A DNA stretch of 64,000 nucleotides from the NCBI GenBank assembly GCA_023460535.1, contig JAEWPV010000020.1, positions 1 through 64,000 of the forward strand. The letters are read 5' to 3'. Positions within the stretch are counted from its first letter, which is position 1; each line of letters starts with the position of its first letter. Shown here in pieces: positions 51,202-59,902 of this stretch. The DNA comes from Bacillota bacterium (lineage in GTDB: Bacteria; Bacillota; Clostridia; Oscillospirales; Ruminococcaceae). The notes under the pieces were generated by a model. It was not told the origin of the DNA and ran no database searches. It saw nothing but the letters and a program-made list of their open reading frames with translations. The position numbers were made by a program, and so were the translations under genes.

Positions 51202-51621
51202 CGGTTGCCCGTGGATTTGCCAAACCGAGCGGAGTAATCCATTATTGTCAGTGCTTTGGCGCGCTTTTTTGGTGCGCCGAGCGGGGTATTGTGTGCGCAA
51301 ACGGGGGTATCGTACCTGTTTGCGGGTATGTCCTGCTTAAAAAAGGTTGCGATAATGGATATGAACGGATACCTGCCTGTTTCTTTTTACGGTGACAGCG
51401 GTATGCCGGCGAAGGGATTTGCGTTTAGCTCGCCCCGTGTTGGTGCGCGACAACCCCTTTGCAGGATACCGAGTTTCTTTAAGTAAGAACAGACAGGTTT
51501 GTTTTTTGGCTTATTGCCGCGCTTGTGATAGAAAGACGCGGCAAAACGGTACATAGGTACATAATTTTAAATTATTAATCCTGCCGCTTTATCGCTGTGG
51601 GAATCAGGAGGTTTTATACTT
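51202..51621. other. Gene-free stretch before RNase J
   Basis: No supported gene. Visible structures are hairpins CGCAAAC/GTTTGCG (51296-51324) and TTGCCGCG/CGCGGCAA (51514-51544); the latter could lie in the RNase J leader. No clear promoter was found directly before RNase J. Confidence 0.5.
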
Positions 51622-53571
51622 TTGAGTCAAGAGAACAAAGATGCAAAAGAAACAAAAGAAGCAAATAAGGGTCTTACCAATAAGAATACCAATGTAAAGA
51701 GGCCGGCTAATACCGGCGCAGAAGCAAAACAGAAACAGTCCGGCACCACGCAGCAGGCAGACGGTAGTAAGCCGACCAGATCAAGACGCGGAGGCAGAAG
51801 ACGGTCCAACGGCTCTGCCGCTGCGGCTGCAAAACCCGACCAGACCGAGCAGACCGCACAGCAGGAGCCGCAAAAAGGCAAAAAGACCGATAAGTCACCC
51901 AGGCAGGGACGCAAGACGCCCGTAAAAATTATTCCCCTTGGCGGACTAGGCGAAATAGGCAAGAACCTGACGGTGTATGAATGCGGCAACGACATGTTTG
52001 TTGTGGATTGCGGTATTGCGTTCCCAGATGAGGAGATGCTGGGCGTAGACATCGTGTTGCCCGATTATACCTATATCGAAAAGAACATGGATAAGCTGCG
52101 CGGCGTGGTCATTACCCACGGTCACGAGGATCACATCGGCGGTCTGCCGTACTTTTTAAAACGCTTTAACGTGCCGGTATACGGCACTCGCCTGACGGTC
52201 GGGCTGATTGAGGGTAAGTTAAAAGAGCACAACATCCTAAACAAAAGCAAGCTCAATGTGGTAAAGCCCGGGCAGACGGTGAAGCTCGGTTGTATGGCGG
52301 TTGAGTTTATTTCGGTTAACCACTCCATCCCCGACGCGGTGGGCTTTGCTATTCACACCCCGGCGGGCGTAATTATTCAAACAGGCGACTTTAAGATCGA
52401 CTACACCCCCATCGAAGGCTCGATTATCGACCTTGCCCGCTTCGGCGAGCTGGGCAGCAAGGGCGTGCTCGCCTTGTTGTCCGATTCTACCAACGCCGAG
52501 CGTCCGGGCAGCACCATGAGCGAAAAAAAGGTCGGCGAGTCGTTCGAGACTTTGTTTGCCAGAGCGGGCCAGCGGCGCATGATTATCGCGTCGTTTGCGT
52601 CCAATATCCACCGTATTCAGCAGATGATCGATATGGCGGTGCGTTGCGGCCGCAAGGTGGCTATCTCGGGGCGAAGCATGATAAACGTCACCACTAAGGC
52701 AATGGAGCTTGGCTATCTGCGGGTACCTGAAGGCGTGCTTATCGACATCGAGATGATTCGTCGCTACCCCGACGACAAGCTTGTCATCGTAACAACGGGC
52801 AGCCAGGGCGAGCCGATGGCGGCACTCTCGCGCATGGCAACGGGCGACCACCGCAATGTATCCATCAATGCAAACGACTTTATCATCATCTCCGCCACGC
52901 CCATACCCGGCAACGAAAAGCTGGTTGGCCGCGTAGTAAACGACCTGATGAAGTTGGGCGCCGAGGTCATATACGAAAAGATGTATGAGGTGCATGTATC
53001 GGGTCACGCCTGCCAGGATGAGCTGCGGCTGATGATCGGGCTTACCAAGCCGAAGTTCTTTATTCCGGTGCACGGCGAGTACAAGCACCTGAAAAAGCAT
53101 GCGGGCATTGCCGTAAGCATGGGCATCCCCCCCGAGAATATTATCATTACCGAGATCGGCAGGGTGGTGGAGACCGACGCCGTAGACATGAAGATTACGG
53201 GCACCGTGCCCGCCGGTCGCGTTTTGGTAGACGGGCTGGGTGTTGGCGATGTGGGCAGCATCGTGCTGCGAGACAGAAAGCACCTTTCGGAGGACGGACT
53301 GATTGTTGTGGTGCTAGCAATGGAAAAGCGCAGCGGCAAGGTGGTTTCGGGTCCGGATATCGTATCGCGCGGCTTTGTGTATGTTCGCGAGGCGGAAGCG
53401 CTCATCGACGAGGCGCGTTCGGTTGTCAAAAATATTCTTACCCAGTGCGGAGAAAAAGACATCCGTGAGTGGGGTCAGATTAAAACAAAGGTCAGGGACG
53501 CGCTGAGCGATTATGTTTACCGCTCAACCAAGCGCAGCCCGATGATACTGCCCATTATTATGGAGGTATAG
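51622..53571 (+). CDS. rnj: Ribonuclease J with basic low-complexity N-terminal extension
   Basis: 649 residues. After about 95 residues rich in Lys, Gln, Thr and Arg (with RSRRGGRRRS) comes the metallo-beta-lactamase core: VKIIPLGGLGEIGKN, THGHEDHIGGLP (zinc ligands), the beta-CASP motifs SDSTNAERPG and ATGSQGEP, and VHVSGHACQDEL. It is an endo- and 5'-exoribonuclease that matures and degrades RNA. The TTG start has GGAGG 9 bases upstream. The extension is longer than in Bacillus RNase J1 and may bind RNA. Confidence 0.95.
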   Translation: MSQENKDAKETKEANKGLTNKNTNVKRPANTGAEAKQKQSGTTQQADGSKPTRSRRGGRRRSNGSAAAAAKPDQTEQTAQQEPQKGKKTDKSPRQGRKTPVKIIPLGGLGEIGKNLTVYECGNDMFVVDCGIAFPDEEMLGVDIVLPDYTYIEKNMDKLRGVVITHGHEDHIGGLPYFLKRFNVPVYGTRLTVGLIEGKLKEHNILNKSKLNVVKPGQTVKLGCMAVEFISVNHSIPDAVGFAIHTPAGVIIQTGDFKIDYTPIEGSIIDLARFGELGSKGVLALLSDSTNAERPGSTMSEKKVGESFETLFARAGQRRMIIASFASNIHRIQQMIDMAVRCGRKVAISGRSMINVTTKAMELGYLRVPEGVLIDIEMIRRYPDDKLVIVTTGSQGEPMAALSRMATGDHRNVSINANDFIIISATPIPGNEKLVGRVVNDLMKLGAEVIYEKMYEVHVSGHACQDELRLMIGLTKPKFFIPVHGEYKHLKKHAGIAVSMGIPPENIIITEIGRVVETDAVDMKITGTVPAGRVLVDGLGVGDVGSIVLRDRKHLSEDGLIVVVLAMEKRSGKVVSGPDIVSRGFVYVREAEALIDEARSVVKNILTQCGEKDIREWGQIKTKVRDALSDYVYRSTKRSPMILPIIMEV

Positions 53572-53932
53572 TCTCTTAAATTATCCAATCGATTGCGCGG
53601 ACGGCTAAGCTGTCCGCGCACTGCTTGTTTGCGGGGGTTTTTATTCCAAGTTATCTTATCGCGTTGTGTTATTTTGCATTATTTTCATCAAAGCTATGGT
53701 TTTATTTACACAAACTTAGTATAATGAAAGAGTGCGCAGTACAGGCAGGCGGGTTTGGGGTAGGTTAAGGCGAACAGCTTATTGGTTCGTCGGTGTCCAC
53801 TCTTAGCTTTCTTGCCGTTACCGTAGCGGGGTTTTGTGCGTAATAAGCAATGCCCCGCGTATTGCTTGCGCAAGGTTTTACAAATCTGTACACGCGGCTT
53901 TGCGTTGCGACAGAAGAAAGGTTGTGGGGATT
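53572..53932. other. Intergenic region between RNase J and GdpP
   Basis: Holds the terminator-like hairpin at 53595-53619 and a TATAAT box at 53720-53725 without a good -35, the likely promoter of the gdpP-rplI-dnaB run. The in-frame extension of the gdpP frame upstream of 53933 has no start signal and no sensible protein. Confidence 0.5.
53595..53619 (+). terminator. Hairpin after RNase J
   Basis: GCGCGGAC and GTCCGCGC around GGCTAAGCT. The T-run (TTTTT) comes only about 20 bases later, so it may be a weak terminator. Confidence 0.5.
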
Positions 53933-55912
53933 GTGAAAAAGAAGATATGGTTTTTTAAACCCATTATTATTCTCACCTTAATTCTGTGTGTATGGATGTG
54001 TCTGATGACGCTCTTTACCAGGCAGCTTACGCTGTTTTACGCCGAGGCGGCGCTTACGCTTTTGCTGGCGGCATTTGCGCTGTACCGGTATAAAAAGATA
54101 CAGGGCGATCTGTATCATGTCGTTGATAAGGTGCTTACCCGTCTGAATGTATCAAGCGAGCAGTCGCTAAACGCGCTGCCGGTGCCGCTTATTGTGCTGC
54201 GCGAGAAGGGCGAGATCATTTGGTATAACGATTTGTTTGAAAAGCTTGTGCTGGAAGGACAATCGATGTACGGCAAGCAGTTCGACAGCGTGTTTCCCGG
54301 CATAGACATCAATGCCGCCTGCACCCAAAGCGGCGTCAATATCTCATACGGTCGGCATTGCTTTACGGGCTTTGCCACCCGCATCGAGGATAAGAACGGC
54401 ACGCTGGTTGCCATGCAGTGGATAGAAAACACCGAGCTAAAGGAGATTGCGCAGGAGTATTACGAGTCCCGCCAGTCGATTATGCTCATTATTGTAGACA
54501 ATTACGAGGAGCTGACCCAAAACGCCAAGGAAAGCGAAAAGGTGCAGCTTGCCGGTGAAATCGATCATACCATCGAGACGTTTTTAGCACAGACAAGCGG
54601 ATTGCTTATCCGCACCGGGCGCGATAAGTTTACCGTGGCCATAGAAGAGCGATACCTGCGCGAGATGATTGAACGGCGGTTTGATATCCTGGATCAGGTA
54701 CGACAGATCATAGTGGGCGGGCGGCTGAACGCCACCCTTTCTATCGGTGTGGGGCGTGGGGGCAAGAACCTGCGCGAGTCCGAGCAGTATGCCCGTCAGG
54801 CGCTTGATATGGCGCTGGGACGCGGCGGCGATCAGGCGGCGGTCAAGACCTCCGGCGGCTACGAATTTTTTGGCGGAATGTCTAAGGGCATAGAGAAGCG
54901 CACCAAGGTAAAAACCCGCATCATGGCGGCGGCGCTCTCCGAACTGATAGAGACCAGCGAGAACTGCATCGTGATGGGGCACCGCTTCGCGGACCTTGAC
55001 AGCTTTGGCGCGGCAATGGGTTTGCTACATTCCATTCGCTTAATGGGCAAGCCTGCCGTAATGGCCATTGACAGAGAAAAGAATCTGGTGCACAGCTACA
55101 TCACCTTAATGGAAGAAAACGGCTTACAAGACGCGTTTGTCTCCCCCGAGGACGCGCTGCTGATGGTGAATAAAAAGACGCTCCTCATTGTGGTAGACAC
55201 CCATATGCCCTCGATGCTGGAGTCGGAAGAGATATACAGAAACTGCAAGACTGTTGTGGTGGTGGATCATCATCGTAAAATGGTCGGGCATATCGACAAC
55301 GCGGTTATCTTCTACCACGAGCCCTACGCCTCCTCCGCGTGCGAGATGGTAACCGAGCTCATCCAATATTTCGGCGAGCAGGTAAAGGTGGGTAAACTCA
55401 CTGCCGAGGCGCTACTTGCGGGTATTATGCTTGATACAAAGAACTTCGTGCTTAAAACCGGCGTTCGCACCTTCGAGGCGGCGGCTTATCTGCGCCGTTT
55501 GGGGGCCGACACCGTTTCCGTTAAAAAGATGTTTGCAAACTCTATGGAGGCTTATCAGCTTAAAACAAAGATTGTATCCTCTGCCAAGGTGTACAAAGGC
55601 TGCGCCATAGCCGTAAGCGAGGAGCAGTCGGATGAGATGCGAATTGCGGCGCCCCAGGCGGCGGATGAGCTGTTGTCAATCAACGGGGTAAATGCGTCGT
55701 TTGCGCTGTACCGGGTGAAGGATACCGTAACCATCTCGGCGCGATCCCTAGGCAGCATAAACGTACAGGTCATCATGGAGCGCATGGGCGGCGGCGGGCA
55801 TCTGACCATGGCGGGCACCTACGTGGAGGGCAAGACGCTTGCCGAAACGGTTGAAGATTTGATGCGCAACATCGACAAGTACCACGAGCAAACCCCCACG
55901 CTGCAGCAGTAG
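53933..55912 (+). CDS. gdpP: Cyclic-di-AMP phosphodiesterase GdpP
   Basis: About 659 residues. Two membrane helices (~8-27, 33-51), a PAS-like domain, a degenerate GGDEF domain, then DHH/DHHA1: MGHRFADLDSFGAAMG and VVVVDHHRKMVG (metal site) and MGGGGHLTMAGTYV at the end. It hydrolyses c-di-AMP, which controls potassium and wall homeostasis. The GTG at 53933 is the first codon giving the family N-terminus, with AAAGG and GGGG upstream. It leads a run with rplI and dnaB as in Bacillus. Confidence 0.94.
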   Translation: MKKKIWFFKPIIILTLILCVWMCLMTLFTRQLTLFYAEAALTLLLAAFALYRYKKIQGDLYHVVDKVLTRLNVSSEQSLNALPVPLIVLREKGEIIWYNDLFEKLVLEGQSMYGKQFDSVFPGIDINAACTQSGVNISYGRHCFTGFATRIEDKNGTLVAMQWIENTELKEIAQEYYESRQSIMLIIVDNYEELTQNAKESEKVQLAGEIDHTIETFLAQTSGLLIRTGRDKFTVAIEERYLREMIERRFDILDQVRQIIVGGRLNATLSIGVGRGGKNLRESEQYARQALDMALGRGGDQAAVKTSGGYEFFGGMSKGIEKRTKVKTRIMAAALSELIETSENCIVMGHRFADLDSFGAAMGLLHSIRLMGKPAVMAIDREKNLVHSYITLMEENGLQDAFVSPEDALLMVNKKTLLIVVDTHMPSMLESEEIYRNCKTVVVVDHHRKMVGHIDNAVIFYHEPYASSACEMVTELIQYFGEQVKVGKLTAEALLAGIMLDTKNFVLKTGVRTFEAAAYLRRLGADTVSVKKMFANSMEAYQLKTKIVSSAKVYKGCAIAVSEEQSDEMRIAAPQAADELLSINGVNASFALYRVKDTVTISARSLGSINVQVIMERMGGGGHLTMAGTYVEGKTLAETVEDLMRNIDKYHEQTPTLQQ

Positions 55913-55963
55913 CAATAAGCGGTAACAAAATAGATTGTACCTTGAAGGAAAGGATTGAATGAT

Positions 55964-56410
55964 ATGAAAGTAGTACTCAAACAGGATGTAAAAGGAAGCG
56001 GAAAAAAAGGTGAGCTCGTCAATGTTTCTGACGGCTACGCGCGCAACTTCCTTCTACCAAAAGGTCTTGCGGTTGAGGCAAACGCGCAGGTGCTAAACGA
56101 TATTAAGCTCAAGGCCGAAGCCAAGGAGTTCCACCTTGCGCAGGAGAAAAAGACGGCGGAGGATGCAAAGGTCGCCATCGACGGCAAAAGCGTAAAGCTG
56201 TTTGCCAAGGGCGGCACCGAGGGCAGACTGTTCGGTTCGGTAACCGCAAAAGAGGTCGCCGACACCATCTCCAAGCAGTTTGGCGTAGAGGTAGACAAGC
56301 GCAAGGTGTCGCTGGAAAGCGACATCAAAGCATTCGGCACCTATACCGCGGAGGTGCGCCTTTATACCGGCGTTACCGCAAAGGTGTTTGTAGTGGTCAG
56401 CGAGGCATAG
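55964..56410 (+). CDS. rplI: 50S ribosomal protein L9
   Basis: About 148 residues. MKVVLKQDVKGSGKKGELVNVSDGYARNFLLPKGLA is the L9 signature, followed by the long helix and a C-terminal globular domain. The ATG at 55964 lies 9 bases after AAAGGA. Confidence 0.97.
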   Translation: MKVVLKQDVKGSGKKGELVNVSDGYARNFLLPKGLAVEANAQVLNDIKLKAEAKEFHLAQEKKTAEDAKVAIDGKSVKLFAKGGTEGRLFGSVTAKEVADTISKQFGVEVDKRKVSLESDIKAFGTYTAEVRLYTGVTAKVFVVVSEA

Positions 56411-56447
56411 CCCATTGTTAAAAACCCCTAGGGAAGGGCGGTATACG

Positions 56448-57803
56448 GTGAACAGCTACAGTGAAACAACCTATGGGCAGCGTGCGCCCTTTAATGTTGA
56501 GGCGGAGCAGTCGGTGCTCGGAGCGATTATCATCGACCAGACCTGCCTGACTACCGTGCTTGACTATGTTAAGGCGGATTGCTTTTATCGTCCGCAGCAT
56601 CAGGAGCTGTTCTCCTGTATGGTGCGGATGTTTGCGGCGGGCAGAAACATCGACTTTATTACCCTGCTTGAAGAAGCGGTAACCGAAAAGATTTTCGAGA
56701 CACCGGAGGACGCAAAGCTGTACTTGGCACAGCTTGCGCAGATTGTGCCCACAACCACAAACATCGAGGCATACGCTTCGATTGTGCAGGAAAAATACTA
56801 TATCCGCCGCCTGATGGACACCGCAAGAGAGATTATCGACGAGGCGGGCGAGGGCGGCTACGAGGCGCGCGAGCTTTTGGACGCCGCAGAACAGCGGATC
56901 TATGAGATTCGGCAGGGAAGAGACTCCAAAGGGCTTGTCCGCATCGAAGACGCGATTATTGAGACCTACGACCGCCTGCAGAAGATAGCGGGCGAGGATC
57001 GCAACCGCTACCTTGGCTTGCGCAGCGGGTTTTCTGCGCTTGACAGCGTAATTTACGGCTTAAATAAGTCCGACCTCATTCTGCTAGCGGGACGCCCAGG
57101 TATGGGTAAAACGAGCTTTGCGCTTAACATCATGCAAAGTGTCGCAGCCACATCCGGCAAGCGGGTTGTGGTGTTTTCGCTCGAGATGTCGGCGGAGCAG
57201 CTTACCACCAGACTGATGAGCGCCGCGGCAAGAATACCAAGCGGTGAGTTCCGAACCGGTAACATGACGGGTGCCCAGTGGCAGGACTTGGCAAAGGCGT
57301 CTCAGCTGCTTGCGACCTACCCAATCCTAATCGACGATTCCTCCGGCATTACCGTACCCGAGATGAAGGCGCGCCTTCGCAGGGTAAAGGACTTAGGGCT
57401 GGTGGTTATCGACTACCTGCAGCTGATGAGTACCGGCAGAAAGTCCGACAACCGCGTGCAGGAGGTGTCGGAGCTTACGCGCTCGCTGAAGATTATGGCT
57501 AAGGAGCTGGATATTCCGGTGATTGTATGCTCCCAGCTTTCGCGCGGACCCGACTCGCGTGCCGACCACCGCCCCGTACTCAGCGACCTGCGTGATTCCG
57601 GCTCGATCGAGCAGGATGCCGATATTGTGCTGTTTTTGTATCGCGAGGCGTATTATAACGACAACGACGAGGGTGCCGACCGCAACATCGCCGAGTGTAT
57701 TGTGGCAAAGAACCGCCACGGCGAAACCGAGGCGGTTAAGCTGCACTGGGACGGCAAGTTCACCCAATTCAGTACACTGGAGAATTACCGTGATGGAGGC
57801 TAA
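56448..57803 (+). CDS. dnaB: Replicative DNA helicase DnaB
   Basis: About 451 residues. N-terminal domain PFNVEAEQSVLGAIIID, Walker A GRPGMGKTSFALNI, VFSLEMSAEQL, Walker B VVIDYLQLMS and SDLRDSGSIEQDADIV. It unwinds DNA at the fork as a hexamer. The GTG at 56448 has AAGGGCGG upstream. Its end overlaps tilS by 11 bases. Confidence 0.97.
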   Translation: MNSYSETTYGQRAPFNVEAEQSVLGAIIIDQTCLTTVLDYVKADCFYRPQHQELFSCMVRMFAAGRNIDFITLLEEAVTEKIFETPEDAKLYLAQLAQIVPTTTNIEAYASIVQEKYYIRRLMDTAREIIDEAGEGGYEARELLDAAEQRIYEIRQGRDSKGLVRIEDAIIETYDRLQKIAGEDRNRYLGLRSGFSALDSVIYGLNKSDLILLAGRPGMGKTSFALNIMQSVAATSGKRVVVFSLEMSAEQLTTRLMSAAARIPSGEFRTGNMTGAQWQDLAKASQLLATYPILIDDSSGITVPEMKARLRRVKDLGLVVIDYLQLMSTGRKSDNRVQEVSELTRSLKIMAKELDIPVIVCSQLSRGPDSRADHRPVLSDLRDSGSIEQDADIVLFLYREAYYNDNDEGADRNIAECIVAKNRHGETEAVKLHWDGKFTQFSTLENYRDGG

Positions 57804-59157
57804 AGCAATCAAGGCGCTTACCCGTTGGCAGATGCTAAACCGCGGCGACACCGTTGTGGTCGGGGTATCGGGCGGCGCGGATTCCATGGCGCTTTTGCAC
57901 CTGTTGCATGCCTTAACGCCCGAGTATGGGCTTACGCTGCTCGTGTGCCATGTAAACCACGGCATCCGTGGGCAGGAGGCGCAGCGCGACGAACGGCTGG
58001 TGGCCGATTATTGCGCGCAGCTTGGAATCGTGTGTGAAGTGGTACATGCCGATGTTCCCACGCTCGCCGCGCAGAAGGGGCTTTCGATTGAAGAATGCGG
58101 ACGCATGGTTCGCTACGAGGCATTTGAACGCCTTTCAAAACCCTTTGGAGCAAAGATTGCAACCGCACACACATTGTCCGACAGCCTTGAGACCATGCTG
58201 TTTCATCTGGCCAGAGGCACAGGACTTCCCGGCTTGTGCGGTATTCCGCCGGTTCGCGGCAACATCATCCGCCCGTTGATTGAAGCGTCACGCGAGGATG
58301 TAGAGCTGTACTGCGCCCGCCATGGTGTTGCGTATATTACAGACAGCACAAACGCTCTGCCCGACTATACCCGCAACCGCATCCGGGCAGAAGTGGTACC
58401 CGCGTTGCTTGCGGTTCACCCTGCCGGAGCACAGGGGGTACGCCGTACCATAAACGCGATTCGTGAGGATGAGCGCTATCTGTCCGAACTTGCGGACGAG
58501 GCATTGCGGCAGTGTTCGGGTTCGGACGGCTATGATGCGGTAAGGCTTGGCGCCTTGCCAAAGCCATTGTTAGTCCGCGCCATTGCTGCCATACTAAAAC
58601 AGCACGATGTTTCGGTGCGAGCGGGGTTCATCGAGCAGCTTTCGCTGCTGCTTGGCAAACAAAAAAGGGAAAATGCATCGCTTACCCTGACCACAGGGTT
58701 GCATGCAAGGCTTCGGGGCGGCGTTTTGCGTTTGGAACGGCAGCTCAACCAGGATATCCCCGACTATCAGGTACCGTTTACCGAAGGCGTTTGTACCTTA
58801 TTTGATAAGACGAAAGCCCAAGTAAAGATAATGCGGAATTTAGACGAAGATTGTTTAAAAAAAATTCACCCAAAGCTATTAAAAAACATGCTTGATTATG
58901 ATAATATTATAGGAACAGCCTATTTTCGCCCCCGCCGCGAGGGAGACGCTATTCGCCTGATTGGACGCGGCTGTACGAAAAAGCTCAAAAAGCTAATGAA
59001 CGAACAGGGTATTTTACCCGCACAGCGTGCGCTGGTTCCCGTTTTGTCGGACGAGCAGGGCGTAATCTGGGTGCACGGCTTCGGTTGTGCCGAGCGGGTG
59101 GCAGCTACCCCCAAAACAAGGCATACCGCCGTCATTCAAATATCCAACGCGGAATAG
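57793..59157 (+). CDS. tilS: tRNA(Ile)-lysidine synthase TilS
   Basis: 454 residues. PP-loop motif VVVGVSGGADSMALLHLL, then HVNHGIRGQEAQRDE and IATAHTLSDSLETMLFHLARGTG; C-terminal TilS domain includes FRPRREGDAIRL. It changes C34 of the AUA-reading tRNA-Ile to lysidine, using ATP and lysine. The ATG overlaps dnaB; GGAG lies 10 bases upstream. The order tilS-hpt-ftsH follows, as in Bacillus. Confidence 0.96.
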   Translation: MEAKAIKALTRWQMLNRGDTVVVGVSGGADSMALLHLLHALTPEYGLTLLVCHVNHGIRGQEAQRDERLVADYCAQLGIVCEVVHADVPTLAAQKGLSIEECGRMVRYEAFERLSKPFGAKIATAHTLSDSLETMLFHLARGTGLPGLCGIPPVRGNIIRPLIEASREDVELYCARHGVAYITDSTNALPDYTRNRIRAEVVPALLAVHPAGAQGVRRTINAIREDERYLSELADEALRQCSGSDGYDAVRLGALPKPLLVRAIAAILKQHDVSVRAGFIEQLSLLLGKQKRENASLTLTTGLHARLRGGVLRLERQLNQDIPDYQVPFTEGVCTLFDKTKAQVKIMRNLDEDCLKKIHPKLLKNMLDYDNIIGTAYFRPRREGDAIRLIGRGCTKKLKKLMNEQGILPAQRALVPVLSDEQGVIWVHGFGCAERVAATPKTRHTAVIQISNAE

Positions 59158-59186
59158 CTTAATTACTTCGCTTATCGGAGGAAACA

Positions 59187-59726
59187 ATGAAAGAGGATAT
59201 TCTCAAGATTCTCATTACCGAGCAGGAGATTGCCGATAGGGTTTCGGAACTGGGCAAGCGGATCAGCGAGGATTATCGTGACAAAAATCTGCTTCTCATC
59301 AGCGTTTTAAAGGGCTCGGTTGCGTTTATGGCAGACCTGATGCGCGCCATTGACGTCAATGCCCGTATCGACTTTATGTCGGTATCCAGCTACGGCGCGG
59401 GCACGCGCTCCAGCGGCGTAGTAAAGATTGTCAAGGACCTTGACATGCCGATTGCCGGGTTTGATGTGTTGATTGTCGAGGACATATTGGATAGCGGTAT
59501 GACCCTTTCCTACATCTCAGAGCTTCTTTTGGCAAGAGACCCCGCAAGCATTCGCATCTGCACGCTCCTTGATAAACCCGAGCGTCGGAAGGCAAATATT
59601 GTAGCGGACTATATCGGCTTTGAGGTTCCCGATGAGTTTGTAGTGGGCTATGGTCTGGATTATGACGAGAGGTACCGAAACCTTCCTTACATCGGCATCC
59701 TAAAACCTGAAGTATACAGCGGGTGA
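59187..59726 (+). CDS. hpt: Hypoxanthine phosphoribosyltransferase
   Basis: 179 residues. LLISVLKGSVAFMADLMRAI and the PRPP loop VLIVEDILDSGMTLSYI are diagnostic; DKPERRKANIVADYIGFEVPDEFVVGYGLDY closes the active site. It salvages hypoxanthine and guanine. GGAGG precedes the ATG. Confidence 0.96.
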   Translation: MKEDILKILITEQEIADRVSELGKRISEDYRDKNLLLISVLKGSVAFMADLMRAIDVNARIDFMSVSSYGAGTRSSGVVKIVKDLDMPIAGFDVLIVEDILDSGMTLSYISELLLARDPASIRICTLLDKPERRKANIVADYIGFEVPDEFVVGYGLDYDERYRNLPYIGILKPEVYSG

Positions 59727-59902
59727 TTGCTTTTGGCGGCTTAGGAAACATTTATTCGCCGCCGGGATATAATTGCCGCGTTTATGCACAATAATGTTAG
59801 TACCTCCACAGCTATTTTTAACCGATTGCCGCGCCGCCCGTATGTGGGTATCATCGCGGTCCTCGTACGGAGCTGTGACTATTACAGCAAGGAGTGGTGA
59901 AC

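Noticed and set aside
51355..51486. Possible 43-residue protein (MDMNGYLPVSFYG...) with AAAAAAGG upstream
   Set aside because: Only the ribosome-site resemblance supports it; composition is not convincing and it lies in a stretch with RNA structures.
52237..53283. 348-codon minus-strand frame inside RNase J
   Set aside because: Shadow frame opposite a conserved gene, low protein character.
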